From Atrichornis clamosus (taxonomy: Eukaryota; Chordata; Aves; Passeriformes; Menuridae): a DNA stretch of 64,000 nucleotides. Below, piece by piece: positions 1 through 14,200 of the stretch; the stretch's first letter is position 1; every line of letters starts with the position of its first letter. The notes beneath the pieces are model-generated. The model saw only the letters and a program-made list of their open reading frames with translations. It was not told the origin of the DNA and made no database searches. A program made the translations under genes and the position numbers. The stretch spans positions 310,001-374,000 of the forward strand of contig WBMZ01011753.1 in the NCBI GenBank assembly GCA_013400975.1, read 5' to 3'.

Positions 1-3000
1 TCAATCCAGACAAACAGAAAGGATAGATATAGCTACAAAGAAATTGGACAGTGTACAAAAGTCAAATTTATTGCCCTTTGGCTGAGGGAAAGTAGTAACC
101 AAGGTAGAGGTTAAAAAGAGGAGGTTTGCAAGTTGTTTAATAGAAAAGAAAGAGTGAGGAGGTTGGGGCAGGGGTGGTCTACTGGAGAAGGCAGCAACAG
201 GGAAATGAAGGCGACCAGCAACCACTGCCTTCCTGCTCCAAGGCCAGGTGGTTTTGAGATGTAGAAGCCTCCATAAAGAGTACTGCCAATGCAGTGCAGT
301 ACAAACACTAATGTCATGTGAACAGATTTGGGGTTTAATATCTAAAATGGGCATTCCAGAAAGACCAAAAGAGAGAAAGTAAATAAAATGAGACACCTTG
401 GCTTCTCTTGCACCTGCAACTACTGCTCTATTTTCTGCCCTTCTCTATGTTCACAGGCAGGAAACAAGACTGTGTTCAGTCTTGGAATTCCCATCTCCAC
501 CTCCATGCCTACTCCACTTTTGGTCACGCCTCTCAATGTCCACTGAAATTACTTTTGCCAAACTCTCAAAGGATCTCTTCCTTGTCCTCACCAGTTCTCT
601 ACACATCACTGTATACTCTTAACTACATGTTGCGTCAAGGAAAAGTAGTGCAATGTTTCTAAACACCATTTAAGTGTTTCTGAAATGGGCTGTAGAAGAT
701 ATAAAAATGAAATTGTATTTCATCAACTCTGATGATTTCATCAACTCAGCCTTTCATTTAAACAAAAGGACTCTCTGGCAGTATTTATTGTATAAGGGTT
801 ATTTAAACAATTCCAGGTATACAGATAACAATGCAATGGCATTTTGTCTTACTCAAGGGTATATACTAGAGAAAATGAAGGCAGTAAGTCTTCTTGTGAG
901 GCAAGGATGGAAAGAAATCGCATGAGCCCCAGCAAAAAACAAAACATTTGCAGCCAACAGGAAGCTTAAGTTTCACATTTACCAAACTTTTGTAGAGATG
1001 ATTTCTCAGGGAACAGGACTTGAATTGTTCTCATTTGGCTTGGGAAAAAAAAGGCTACAGTCCTGATATGAAGAGGAAATTCATCAGCTATTCAGAATAC
1101 TAGCAGCATGAAATAAACATTTATTGTTTTTGAAACAGGAAAAGAGAAAAAGGGAGTTGTATTGTGTCCTAGGCATCACCATCAGAGCAATGAGAAAGCC
1201 TCCCACCAGGCTTCCCACAGCCACCACTTTCAGCTCTTAATGCCAACTCATGCCATACTTGTCCCTGCAGTGCCCAATTACCTCCACAGTTTGAAGTACT
1301 TGAGAGCTTCTCCTCCTGATAACTCACTGCCCTACCAAGAAAGGTTTCAGATACTTGATGGCCTAAATAAGTATTTCTTACAGCACAGGGCAGTAAGGTT
1401 TTTTTTCAGTCTTGAGGCAGGGTAATGTAGTGCCATCTGATCTCACTGCAGAAATGTCCTCTGTTGGCCACCCCTTGCTGAAAACCTGTCCTGCACACGC
1501 GCCTTTGCCTCTGAACAGCGTCTCTCATGGGAAACCACCACCCTCACTACACAGCCCCTTTCCAGAGATGCTTGGGTCAATTTTGTGATGAATTTTAAAA
1601 CAGCTACAGTTTTAAAAGCTGCAAGCTGCATAAAGAAATACAGGTTTTTATCAACTCCTTTTGCTCTCATTACAAGAGCTGATGCAAAAGTGGAAAAGAA
1701 ATTAAAAGTCACTACTGATGTTGAAGTTCTGCCAAGCATATTCTGAAGAATATTAATTGTCTCTGTGACTGAAACTGCACATCCAGGAAGACCACTCCTT
1801 CCTATCTGAAGTAACAACTACCTACTGAAAAGACTTCATTCACCTGTAAAATATAAGATGGAAATCTTGGGCGGGAGGGAAAGAAAACTCAAAAAGTCCT
1901 TTAATGTAGGTAAACATTTCTTCTGTATCTACTAAAACTCTGTGTTTTTCCTTATTTAAGTAGTATCAAATGACCACATTTTCCTACCAATGCTCATACA
2001 GGCGAAACACTCCAGGAATATAAACTCACTGGAATGGCTTTTCCTGCCTTACGCATTAGCATTTTTCCTGCATCCTATACTAGGATTCCTTTGTTGACCA
2101 AGCAATATTCCATATGATACTGTTGAGTTTGTCTATATTTGCAGCCAATTCTCTGTCTTCCTTGTTTATGATCTGTGTACTCCATGCTATACTCCCAATT
2201 ATTTCCTTAAATATCTCAATCCTTAAGAACACTTGACATTCCCAATTTTTTTTAGTCTTGTGACCATTTTAAGTGTTTCTAATTTAATATCCTTTATGTC
2301 TGTAACAGACCTATGGCATCTTGTAAGCTGGTACATTTTGAATATTTTGGCAAAACAGCTCTGCCTCTTGAATCGTATTAAAAGGAAATTTTTTCTACTT
2401 TCTTTTACTACAGTTCTAATTCTAGTTGAAACTGCTGCCATTATCTCAATTAATCCAATGGATTAATAGGCCATCTTTTTTTGTTTAACTTTTAAACTGT
2501 TTACTACTTTGTTGTTTATCATTCTTTCAAATTGCCAGTTTATTTCAATGTCGTTTTTGAAAATGCAGCACATTACCAATTAAAAAAAATAACAGCACAT
2601 TAATTTATCTCCAAATTTGTAAAGTTCTGTAATTTAGAATAAAATTCAAATGAAGTCAGTAAGACAATTTTTTTAGAAAACCCTAAAAATAAAGACCATT
2701 CTACTACCAGTGACATTAGTCTTTGCGTCACCACAAGCAATGTGACATCCTGCAAGATGCCACATAGTACATGGTGTGCCAAAATCAGATCGACCCTTCT
2801 GAAGCACACAGATGGAGCAAGTAGCCATCACACTTTGCACAGCCAACATACAATGAAATATCTCTTTGCTTCTTGGAACATAGGTTATCCTTTCCTAAAT
2901 GCATACTACTGTATTTGAATTCCAGCTAACAGACCTGGGCAGGTATGCAATGTTATATTTATGAGTAGTGGGGTGGTTCACATACATCTTGTAACCCCTG

Positions 3001-3357
3001 AGAACTTAAAGAACAACAATGGCATTGCTGAACCCTGATCCTAAATTTCTGGATGGTTACCAGAAGTCCCTCTGCTGAAATGCAGTGTAAGATCCCAAGG
3101 ACATATACACAAAAAAGTAGATTTAGTTTCATTTTTTAAATTTTTGAAATTAAATTTACATCTCTCATCATCCCATTGACATCTACAAATTTCTAAAGTC
3201 TTTGCGTTAGAACTGAACAGAAAAATCCTTTTACATTAGAGCATTAACCTTGTATTTCAAAAACATTCAGCTGCTGTCACTTGGAATGCCAGACAATTGG
3301 CATATCAGCATGATCCAGGGTAATAAAAAGCAATAGCTGAAATTAAGCCAAGCTCCA
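1..3357. other. AT-rich tract, no gene recognised
   Basis: I see no exon, RNA gene or recognisable transposon here. The longest open frames are about 130 codons or less (for example a minus-strand frame at 1443-1817). They have no family motif that I recognise and no convincing splice sites. Short A and T runs occur, for example near 2580. The tract reads like intronic or intergenic vertebrate DNA. Very old, unrecognisable repeats may be present, since 2000-2560 is T-rich on this strand and looks like worn LINE sequence, but I cannot match it to anything. Confidence 0.6.
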
Positions 3358-3582
3358 TATGGTGGGCTGACCCTTGCTGGATGCCAGGTGCCCACCAAAC
3401 TGCTCCATCACTCCCCTCCTCAGCTGGGCAAGGGAGAGAAAATATAAGGAGATGGGGACAGGGAGAGATCACTCATTGATTACTGTCACAGGCAAAATAG
3501 GCTTGACTTGGAGAAATTAGTTTCATTTATAACCAAGCAAACCAGAGTTGGATAATAAGAAATAAAACCAAATTATAAAACA
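3358..3582 (-). mobile_element. ERV long terminal repeat, 3' copy (degenerate)
   Basis: Read on the minus strand, this begins with TGTTTTATAA just after a purine-rich run. On the plus strand that run appears as the pyrimidine tract at 3583-3612, and it looks like a polypurine tract. The element ends at a CCCACCATA-type terminus near 3358, where the expected terminal CA seems mutated. I recognise the block around 3361-3425 (GGCTGACCCTTGCTGGATGC and the following bases) as a common avian ERV LTR sequence, probably of an ERVL-like group. Known family: avian ERV LTRs. Inference: this is the 3' LTR of the internal fragment at 3583-4445. Exact ends and the absence of a clear target-site duplication are uncertain. 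Confidence 0.6.
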
Positions 3583-4445
3583 CCTTCCCCCTACACCTTC
3601 CTTCTTCCCAGGCTCAACTTTACTTTTTCTACCTCCTCCTCCCCCAGTAGCACAGAGGGACAGGAAATGGGTCTTCCAGTCAGTTCACCACTCGTTGTCT
3701 CCTCTGCACCTTCCTCCTCGGGGTGAGGACTCCTCACACTCTTCTCCTGCTCCGGGGTGAGATCCCTCTCATGGGAGACAGTCCTCCATGAACTTCTCCG
3801 ATGTAGGTTCTTATGGCCTGCTCCAGCATGGGTCACTTCCACAGAGTGCAGTCCTTCAGAAAAAGGCTGCTCCAGTGCGGATCCCAATGGGTCTCAAGTC
3901 CTGCCAGCAAACCTGCTCCAGCGGGGGCTCCTCTCTCCATGGGGCCACAGGTCCCGCCAGGAGCCTACTCCAGTGCAGACTGCCCACTGGCCTCCTTCGT
4001 GTATCCACCTGCTCTGGCGTGGGGTTTTGCACTGGTGCAGGTGGATCTCTGCTCTGCCATGGACCTCCATGGGCGGCAGGGGTTCAGCCTGCCATACCAT
4101 GGGCTGCACCACAGGCTGCAGAGGAATCTCTGCTCCAGCACATAGAGCATCTTCTTCCCCTCCTTCCTCTGACCTCAATGTTCCCTTCACATATTCCCAC
4201 TCCTCTCTCCGGATGAAGTTTTTCTGTGCCCTTTGCCCGTCTCCTCCACTCCGTCTTCTTAACTCTGTTGTCCAAAGGCACTACCATCACTGCTGAGGGG
4301 CTCAGCCTTGGCCAGTGGCAGGTCCATCTTGGAGCCTGCTGGCATTGGCTTTGTAGGACATAGGGGAAGCTTCTGGCAGCATTTTACAAAATCCACTCCT
4401 GTATCCCCTGGTTACCAAACACGCAGAAACCAAATACACTCCAAC
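3583..4445 (-). mobile_element. Endogenous retrovirus internal fragment (decayed)
   Basis: This GC-rich block stands out from its AT-rich surroundings and matches, from recognition, a widespread avian ERV internal region. It joins the LTR at 3358-3582 through a polypyrimidine tract (polypurine on the minus strand), which supports minus-strand polarity. Two minus-strand frames of 98 codons (3591-3887 and 3894-4190) remain open but are offset from each other, so no full-length retroviral protein is encoded. A degenerate tandem array with a recurring CTGCTCC-type core lies at about 3818, 3867, 3913, 3965, 4009, 4049, 4089 and 4130, a period of roughly 40-52 bp. Plus-strand frames here (for example 3757-4296) are most likely antisense shadows. 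The 5' LTR is missing, so the copy is truncated. Confidence 0.65.
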
Positions 4446-7400
4446 ACCATATCATTAACCTGCTGCTGTGTCTGCAACCACATGCACAGCAAAGCATTTA
4501 AATTGAGTTGGCACACATTTCAAGACCTTTCCCCAATAATGCAGGCAAGCAATTATTCTAGTTGCATTTCTGTTTCTTAGATGTTAGGCCATAATTAACT
4601 ATCTTACAGCTAAAAAGTGGACGTCACAAAGACTTCTACCTGGAGGCAGAAACTGAGATTGAAGAGATCAGTACAAAGCTGAGAAGTAAAATTAACCAGA
4701 TGAAGAATGGTGATTATGCAACAAGCACATTATACTGCAGCATTTAATTTACTTCTAGAGGAAAGAAATACGCAGGAAGCAAAAATGATATTTTGTTTGG
4801 ATCTTCTTTATTAAGGAAAACAAGGCTAGGTAACTCAGATCAACCCAGTAAAATCAGATTTAAAAAAACCCACTTCATTTAACATTTAGATTTATATATT
4901 CCATGTGCTTGACTGTGGCACTTGAGCTCATCAGAGCTTCAGACAAGAGAAAAGCCTATGAACACAGGCATTGATGACAGCACTGAAACTATGATAGGTG
5001 GCAGCTGTCATAGTGACATTCCAGTGCTTATTTTACTCTGGATTTTTACATATTAGGACAAATTGCAGAGAATTTTTTTAATTCCAGAGATTATGACACT
5101 CAACAGCAACTATCAGCTAACTGCTTTTAAATGTGATTTTATTTGGTTCCAGAGAGAAAAATTAAAATTTCCTGAAGTTTAGGTTTGTAGACCTCATTAA
5201 GATGATGGAAAACAGCAACTTTAATGGACAGCCTTAACAAAATCCTGTAAAACTGATACTTGGAATAATGACCATGACATCTGCATAATTTTGGATATAA
5301 GATGCAGATGTCATATTTTAGCAAAAATGGTGTGATCAACTCTCTGCAATTCAAACTATGAGGAAAGTCCTTGTGATACTCAACACATTTCAAAACCACA
5401 TGTCAGAACAGAACCTAGTTAACTAACTGGAAAAAAAGCAGGCGTTTTAGACAGCAATTACAATTCACAACAGGTTTTTATTTTATTCTAACTTCTAGTT
5501 TAGCCCATGGCTTTTGTTATGGAAGGATTTCCACGGACAGCACTGCAGTTCCTGAACCAGCCCTGAACTAATATGTTCTGTCTCACTCCAGACACCCCTG
5601 GAGAAAGCACTTGGAGTAGTTCACTTCAGTAAGGAGCTAACATGAGCACTATAAAAAGCAGTCCTAAATAATCTATCTCCATTAAAAATGGAATTTGGTC
5701 AGAGGACAGCATTCCTAAATATGACTTGAGAACAATTTGCATCCATTTCACATATCAGTTCAGGGGGGAAAAAAAAAAAAATCTAAAACATCTAGAAGAA
5801 AAGGAAAAAGAAAAAGCCCAAACCTAGCACTGCACTGAACCTGAAAAATCCATGCAACCATTGTTTTTATATTATGACAGTACTTTAAATTCTGATCGAA
5901 ATATATAGGGCAGGTCCCAGTCTGTAAAGCTTACATTTTATATACACAATATTTTACTTAGGAAACAGAAAGACAGATGAACTTATTTGTTGAGGAATTA
6001 TGTGCCAGATAGTTTCCCATATTTTGCCCAGTCCAGTGCTCTATCTACCGCACTACTTTCCGGAAGCAGACACGTTTTATGGGAAACGTCTTTTGATCTT
6101 GTAAGGCGTGTGGAAAACTGAAAACAAAACAAGACCAGGACTCATAGTGCTATTTTTCATTAAAGCCAGGAAGTTATTTTCACCTTCCATGGACTGACTT
6201 ATCAATGCTCCACAGAACATGAATGAATACTTCTTGAAGCAGTAAACTGAAATAATCAATAGCTTAATAAAAGTACTTTCTGTGTTTCTAGAATGAACAT
6301 CAAGATGTGTCAAAGAACAGATGAAGCCACCTAAGCTTTCACCTATCTCAGAACCAACTCAAGCCCTTCCATAGACTGAGGATTAGTAATAAGAAGCCCT
6401 GTCTCCCAAAGAAGGCAACCAATGCAAACATGCTACTCTCATACATAACTTTTGGAATGTCTTAGAAAATTAATATAAACAATTTTTATTTGGCTAACAG
6501 CACCAAGAAGGCTTAGCTCATGCCTTACTCCAAACTTGTCTACATTCAAAAAAATCCTGCAAAAGCACTAGGACCTATGAAAAGATGTGGAGGATGACAT
6601 TTATGTTGAGGAAAACTGTAAAACTGGGGGCAGATAAAAAAAATAAAGACAGATGGGAGTCAGGAATGGTTAATTTTTTTTTTAATCAATTCAGAGGCAA
6701 ATAATTTTATTTTACAAAACTTTTTATTCATTGCCTGTTACAATTTCTACTTCAAGGGTGCTGGTATTGAAACAGCCCTGTAGAGAAAATAATCTAGTTT
6801 CTCAACATAGCTGCTGGTATAGAATCTTCTTCTAGTGACCCCAATTCATATAATCCAAGAATCTTTAAAATCTTGAAACCAATCATACACCAGGCTTAGC
6901 TTTAATTTAATCTTGGCCCGATCTGAACTTCTGACTTCTGAAATCCAAACTAAACTGTTTTAGACTTCATTAGTCCTATGTCCAATTCCTTAAGAACTTA
7001 CCACCTTGGAGACAAATCCTCTGCACACAGAAAGATCACAAAGGTGAAGGTCTTTGGCTTGGATTACTGTGCTGTCTCAAAGAGAAAGCCACATTAAAGG
7101 CCTTCTTCCAATTTCCTTATTCCCCTATTACCTGCTCACTTCCTCTTAAAGCTTGTCAGCAACTTTGCACAGAATACTTCCTATTCTGTCTCTCCCTCAA
7201 GCTTTCTTTCTTTGATCTTTCATTACATGTGTCTCGTCCTTCCGATGTTACTCAAATAACCCCCTCAGATCCTGGTTTCCAACAATCTGGGGAAGTTTTA
7301 AGGCAAGATTCCTTTTAGAATTAACCACCCTGAGTTCCATATACTATTTATATTTCTCTCTAATTAATGCTGGGGCATTAAAGTTGAAGTTTGTGTTTAA

Positions 7401-8234
7401 ATACAGTATCACTGTATACAGCCTCTTTCAAATGCTACAAAACTCGCCGTATGTAACTTTCTAAAGCATTTTATATTTTTTTATACTCTTCCAAAAAATA
7501 TTAATTATCAATACAACCTTCCCTCCTCCACATCTCTGCCTCCTACAATAAGCGAAACATCCTTTTTCATTGGAACTTCCACTAGTAATTACTCTCTAAT
7601 AGCACCTTCAAAATCAATTAAAATGCTTAGCTCCTAGGAAGAAGTCTTAAAAAAATCCTAAAAGCTATACTAGTAGCCTACAACTTATGGCTTCTTGAAA
7701 GATACTATTATTTCTGTTGGTCTCAAGTTATGTTTTTTCTAGGATAGTCAACAGTGACCACATAGGTCTGTGATACAAATAGGTATCACATGACAAGGTA
7801 AAAATAAAACGGTCTGTTAGCAGACATCTTTCATACATTTGAACAAGTAAGGGTCTACCAGGACTTTTCTATTTCCACTGTCAGCACAAGAGACTATGCG
7901 TGAATTTGAAGATATCAAAGCCCTAAAACACGTCTTCAAACAGGTAGAGAGGGGCAGCTTGTGATCAACTGCTGCAACCCACTGAGTAACTCAGGGTGCA
8001 GCCATACTCCACTTTTACAGCTCTAACTGCAGCAGTTCTAAAGTCTAAAAGACAATCTTAAATGACAGAAGTAATACCTAGAAAAAAATAATCCACAGAG
8101 TTCTCAAAACAATTACAAAAATGTGACAGGCTGTTGGGATTTTTTAAAACAGAAAATGAAATGCAGTGAATTTAGACAAAAAGATGCTGTAGTAATGACT
8201 ACTGTGCAATTTAAATTTAGGTAATATCACTAAC
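4446..8234. other. AT-rich tract, no gene recognised
   Basis: No coding exon or transposon was recognised. There is an imperfect hairpin at 4988-5014 (ten pairs, one of them G-T, with a 7-nt loop) and an A13 run at 5769-5781. Open frames are under 90 codons and overlap on both strands without coding character. Confidence 0.55.
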
Positions 8235-8266
8235 CCCAAATCCTCACCCCTGGATGAGGATTTGGG
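8235..8266. repeat. Perfect 12-bp inverted repeat (hairpin)
   Basis: The left arm CCCAAATCCTCA (8235-8246) and right arm TGAGGATTTGGG (8255-8266) are perfectly complementary, with an 8-nt loop. The stem is too short for a canonical microRNA precursor. It may be a chance palindrome, a relic of a short inverted-repeat element, or a cruciform-prone site. Confidence 0.75.
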
Positions 8267-11200
8267 AACTATGTTTGGCAGATATTTATTAAACTAGTCC
8301 ATCAAATATGAGATCTGTAAGGCTTTTGCAAAATGCGACCCTCCTTAGCATCTTGTCTAAGCACTATATACATAAATGACTTATGTTTTTTTGCCAAGAA
8401 AAGACTCTGAATATCAGCTTGAAAAGCAGGCGCTGCCAGTGCAGAGAGCTGCAGCAGAGCTAATCTGCAGCCGTGTCTACTCTAGCTTACAAGAACATGA
8501 AGAAGTGCGAAGAACTAACACAGAGCTTCAGTTCTGCTTCAAAGCACTTTTAATTCTAATTATTCTGTAGCAATACTGCCTTTATTTCTACTCTGTTCAA
8601 AACACTGCCACTTGTGTCATTGAAGAACAGTTATATCTTCAGTTTAGGTGCCATTCCCCGTCCCGTACACCTCCAAAAGTCTTGTCACAGAAAATTCCTA
8701 CGTTTGGTCTAAACTCAGAATACCAGTCTCTTCAAAACCTACACGTCTTCAAAGAAAAGTAGGAACCTGTTTTGGTTATGAGAGTTGGAAAGAATACTCT
8801 TTGACTCTTTTACTCTTTGACAAGCTAAACTGTGCAGATCTTTAGATGTCTCCCCAAAGCCACAGTCTTATTTTCCAAAAGACTGCATTTAATCACTGCA
8901 ACATGTTAATAAATCAACGGTAGCAGGCACTTGGCATGTAAGTCTGGAGGAATACTCTCTTGTACAGCACTTTACACTATCGCTCCATATGCCTTCCTTT
9001 AAAAAACTGCCCAACAGCCATCTTCCCAAGACTCCAAAAATCTAAACCTTGCAACCTGGCACAGTTTCTAAGATTTAAGAGCAGCCTCATCCAGAAAGAA
9101 ATACCACTACTAAATGTATATGAAAAATCATATCAGCAGAAGTTTAACCTATCAAAGACCTTCCCAACCTATCAACGCTGGGAAGTTCAGCAAAACAATG
9201 CAAAGGTGGTGTAGGAATAGCCCAACACTCAATACATGTAGGAGGAAGATGTGAATCATATTATTGCAAAGCAAAATCAATATGCAAATAGGCATCTTTT
9301 AATGGGAAAAAAACCCAACCAAACAAAACTAGGATAATACACCAGAAAATCCTTGCTTTTTAATCAAAAGTTACATCTTTATTTCTAAGTGATTCTGTTC
9401 AACCTGGTTAACTAAAACTCAGCCACTGGGTAGTCCAGCCTAATACTTTTGTCTTTTCATTTTTTTTTAAGCTTGCTGAACCAAAGTATTAAGATGTAGC
9501 CTGAAACCTAAATAACGGAGTCTTCATAACTACACAGGAAACAAGTCACCATATGGTTCCCTTACTAGACAGGCAAGGGTGGTTTAAAGAATGTCAAAGT
9601 CCTCAATAGCAGCTTTTTATTATAATAAAGTCACTTGATCTGAAATTATTGACCAACCATTCTTGAAGATTGTCCCTAAACACTGACAATTCTCAGCTTC
9701 AGTGCCATAATCCTGTTCCTTCTGTGGCCTGGAGAAGAGTACAGCGAGCAGCTGCTTTAATGTTTGGTGATATTAGGGCTTCCCAGTAGATATGGTAAAA
9801 TGTGCAAGCAGAAATGTCAACAATAGAGTAGGAAAAAGAAAAACTTTTATTTTCAGAGAAGGCTTCAACAAAGAGAAACAGAGGCTTCTGTCACTTGAAT
9901 GACCCTTCAAATGGGATAAATAGTATGATTCTGGCACTGTTCAGTGGCAAAAGTTTTTGAGGAAGCTGTTCTGGTATGGATTTTGTTTCATTGGACAACA
10001 TGACTAGACAGGGTCAACTACAATGGTTATGTGCCAGAATAGAATGGTAGCGTGGTTTGAATTCATGCTATAAAGTCCGAGTTGTTCATTTTCACTTGTA
10101 TTGGACTGGTTAAATCTCATGCCTAATACTTCTTTAAACTCCCCGAACAGCTCTCCTTCACCTAGCAGAAAGCTGTTGCTGACTGTTGCCTTGTAACCAC
10201 AATTATAACCAAACCTCAGGGCACAGCACAGCTGCAGGTACACGGCTGTGCCATGCTCACTGTGCCTCGCCCAGGTCATGGGAGGGTTGGGTTAAGTCCT
10301 GAGTTTTAACAGCCAAAAGAATATAAGGAATGTATTTTTCAGTGAGTAAACTTAACGGGCACAACTCCGAATACATCTGCTGAGGATGACTGCTGAAGCA
10401 GTGCCTTCAGCAAAAACACACCACAAAAGGAGCACCAAGTGATTGCATTTCTCTCTCTGTCTCCATCACAAAAGTCTAGTGGTGAGTGTGCTGCTCCTCT
10501 GCCTATCCTACAGCTCCAAACAGGGCTGTGCTGATCCACTTCCTTAGCATCACTTACTTAATTCTTGACAAAACACATTGGTGTATTTTATTTTCAGGAA
10601 AATTCATTATATTAATGTGCAATTCCTAAGCAAAGGTGCCAGTGACCTTAATTAATTTGGTAAAAGGCTGAAAAAAGAGGTGCAAAACACACAGCAAAAT
10701 GCTCACCTGTCATATTAGTTTTGCAATCCAACAACTTTGCAACAGAATGATTCTTTTTGCATCATAAAGCGACACTCACTAAATACCCAAAATCCACTTC
10801 TGTTATGCATGCAAAAATTAATTCCTACTGTAACAAGTGGATTTTAACTCAGTATTTTGTGCTCTTGTATAAAATAGTCTGAAAAAAACCTGGAACTTCT
10901 CTCATTGGGAAATGAGAATTTGGTTTAATTAAAACATTTTTTTAAAACATAGGCGTTTCATCAATATTTTAAACAAAAACAGTAGCAATGTTTTGAAGTG
11001 TTCCATCCACAATTGAGATTGATATTTTGTCCCAATTAAGTACAAAACTCTGACATATCAAAATCTCCCACAGAATGAATATTCCATGTGAACTGTTACA
11101 GGCTTGAAGCTTATTCTTGACAAATATGAACTAGAAAAGTTTTGAAAAAAATCACAACAAAAATAGTAATTTAAAATCTCCACTTCTTCAACAGTAATTT

Positions 11201-14200
11201 TATTGTCCTTGAAATTAAAAATGTCCACAGCCCATTTGCAACAAAACTAAAATATCTTGAAAGAAAATCCACAAAAACACATATTTTTTTAAAGCACTGA
11301 CTCTTCAGTTTTGTATATATGTAAGCAGGATTATTCAGTGAAACTACGGAACCACCCTGAACCATGAGGTTACAGAAGCTGAGGGGATGAACAGGGCCAA
11401 GAACTTACACAGGTATGTAATCTTGCAAAGCATGTAAAGAAATTCACAATAATAAAATTCTCTTGAAGTTTATAACTTTCTAAACATTTCAAATGTCCAC
11501 GTATAACTCCAGGAAGTCTGAACCTTGTGAAATACACCGTATTTTCCATTAGCAAACATTTGTGTAGCAAACTGATACAGGAAGATTTTAAAACCACCTT
11601 TCTATGTACACTTGTGACAGAAGCAAAGATAACACAGTCTAATCATTTCTGATCTACAGAAATTCTTGTAGAACTTGATCTGTTCGGAAGAAGGTGTTCC
11701 TCTAGTGGTTGCAAGCAAATGTCCAATTTTGTTTATCCCTATCTGTAGCTAACTGGGACATGTTTTCCTTGAGGAACTTCCCTTTAGTAATTGGTTTTCT
11801 CAAATATATATTTGGTACAACACAACACACATATCAGAACCATCCCTCAGATCTGTGCTCCTGACTACTTGTCACAATGCTCTGTAACTGAATAGTCACC
11901 AGCTGTTCATGCCTTTTGGCTTGAGCAGAGAGGTGGATAAGAGCAGCAAACTTTGTCAATAGCATTGTGCAGCAATATCCAGAGCTAGGGAGCAGCAAAT
12001 AGCTTAGTTGGACAAAGAATTGGAGGTTTGCACTCCTCCTTTGTGCTAAGTGTGCTGCTAGCCAGCAGGAATTTCTGCCTAGCTGACAAAGACCTAATCA
12101 AGCCAAACTACTGGAAGTTACAGCTGGATAAATCCAGATCAAAATGTGCACCTATTTCTCAACAAAGGAAAATACTAAGATGCTTGTAGCAACTACCAAG
12201 GGTTATGGCAGATTTTTCAATCACTGGGAACTTCCTAGAAATCAGTGTTTATGCTACAGTGGATGCTATTCAAGTATAGCTACAACACTGGGAGCCAAAA
12301 TGAGAACAGTAAACCCCTTTGTTCTGCTTTACGTAGCAGATTGGGGTAGGTGACCACAGCAGATCATTCTGGTCTTTTCATCTCTGCACCCATGGATAAC
12401 TTCCCCTCATTTTCACTCTAACAGATGACCATTTTGTTCTGCCATGGAGAAAATCCTCCTATTGGTTCAAAAGGCACTGAAAATAGTACTTATTTTGTAC
12501 TTCACTGCCTTTTTGAACTAAAGCCGTTACAGTAACTGCTCACCAGCTCAACAGCTTTAGGATGCTTATGTGCCTTATTCTATTCCCTCAAGAAAGTAGC
12601 CCTAGTTAGTTCAGAACACAACCTACTTGACTGAGAAATACAGGTCCAGCAAAAGCACCATCAGCAAGTATTGCACCTTCCACAGCACTATGTGCTGTGC
12701 TTACAATGTGCTGCTCTGCTATTACCCAGTCTTCCCTTTCCAACAGGAAGACAGTACCAAGACAAAACCTCACCACAACAATGCCTTTAAAAAATGGCCA
12801 CCATCTCTTCATTATTCATTTTTTAGCCTCCTAGTAAACAGATCTAATCAGAAGTACATTGTTTTCAGCAGCAAATACCATGTTTCATTTTTATATTCAT
12901 TCCCATCACTCCCCTTTGGTTAATCTCTGCATTAAAATGACATACTGCTGGCTCAGAGGAAATCCTGAATTCTCTGCAGATGTTGGAAAGGGTAGAAGTT
13001 AGTCCTTTATGTTTTGCCACTATTTTAAGGATATTGTTGGGAAATGTCTTCCCATAGATTTAAGCACATCTGTATGCTGACATGAGCAGTTGCCTTGGAA
13101 ACTAAACTGCTCAAAATGTAATAAGGACAGAAGACATGTCAGCCAACAGCTTCAGAATTGTTCTCATCATTAAACTACACCACTTGCCAATCTGCAGTGT
13201 TCTAGGAACTGCTGTTAAGTAATTCTATCAATTTGTCTTTGTAAAAAAAGAAAGTTCCTTACAGTAGGGTGGCTTCTGCCGTTTGTGCATTTATGGGGTT
13301 TCAGGTGGGGGTTTTTGATTTAGGTGGGGGGGTTAGATTTAGGAGGGAATTAGCAAAGCCCTTGTTATAGCCAGTCATTGAGCACTCTGGTATCTGCAAC
13401 AGGGTAAAACCATGCAGTACTGGCTTTTACACTCCTTATTCATGCAAGATGGAGCCACTTCCTTCACTTAAGCATTTCAGTGTTGCCGACTGCAGTTCAT
13501 GTTCACACACTCGTGACCAAATGACAGCTGCTGAAGGAAACAACTTCCAGATTCGTGCATGCAAAATAAAAAAATTTTAAAAGGATTACTTGTCAGGTTC
13601 ATGGTCTTTCTCATTCAGCTGTAGAAGCTGTACAGTATTCACTAAAAAAATATTAGCATTCAGATGATCATACAAAACACACCACACTGGCAAACCAGTC
13701 ATATTTGTAATATCATTGTGGTTTATTTCAGCATGGAGACAATATCATACAGACAGGCACTCATATACAAGACTAACTCATGAAAAGTCATTCCTCTGAC
13801 TGATGTAAAATCCTTGCAATATTATGTATTTTTCATTATCTGTGATACATCAAATATGCCCTCAGTTTTGAATAAGGGATGCAAAATCCCACATTAGCAT
13901 GGAAGAGAAGAATTTTCAAAAGCTTTCCAGGTCATCTTTGCTACAAGACATCTTCTGCATGAAAATAAAGTAAAAAATTGCCTTCTTAAAAATGTCTGTT
14001 TAAGGAGGTTTTGCCTTAAATTCAGAAGCAGTGCTTGTGCCCTTTTTTCAAACACATCCCATAGACCCTCAGGCAAGGCAAAGGGGACAATGGAGAAGAA
14101 AATTTTATCTTAGGAAATAATAACCAATATACCGTGATACCATCAGTAGCAGGTGGATGTCACGAGGGTTCACGGAAATAAGTATCCATGTTCTTTCTTT

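Noticed and set aside
1443..1817. 124-codon minus-strand frame
   Set aside because: No recognisable motif, no splice context and no poly(A) signal in order. Frames of this length occur by chance in 64 kb.
3757..4296. 179-codon plus-strand frame, the longest in the window
   Set aside because: It lies wholly in the ERV internal fragment and is probably antisense to the retroviral strand. Its composition follows the tandem array.
8376..8570. Exon-like, charged frame after a T-rich AG
   Set aside because: No usable GT donor at its end and no in-phase partner exon.
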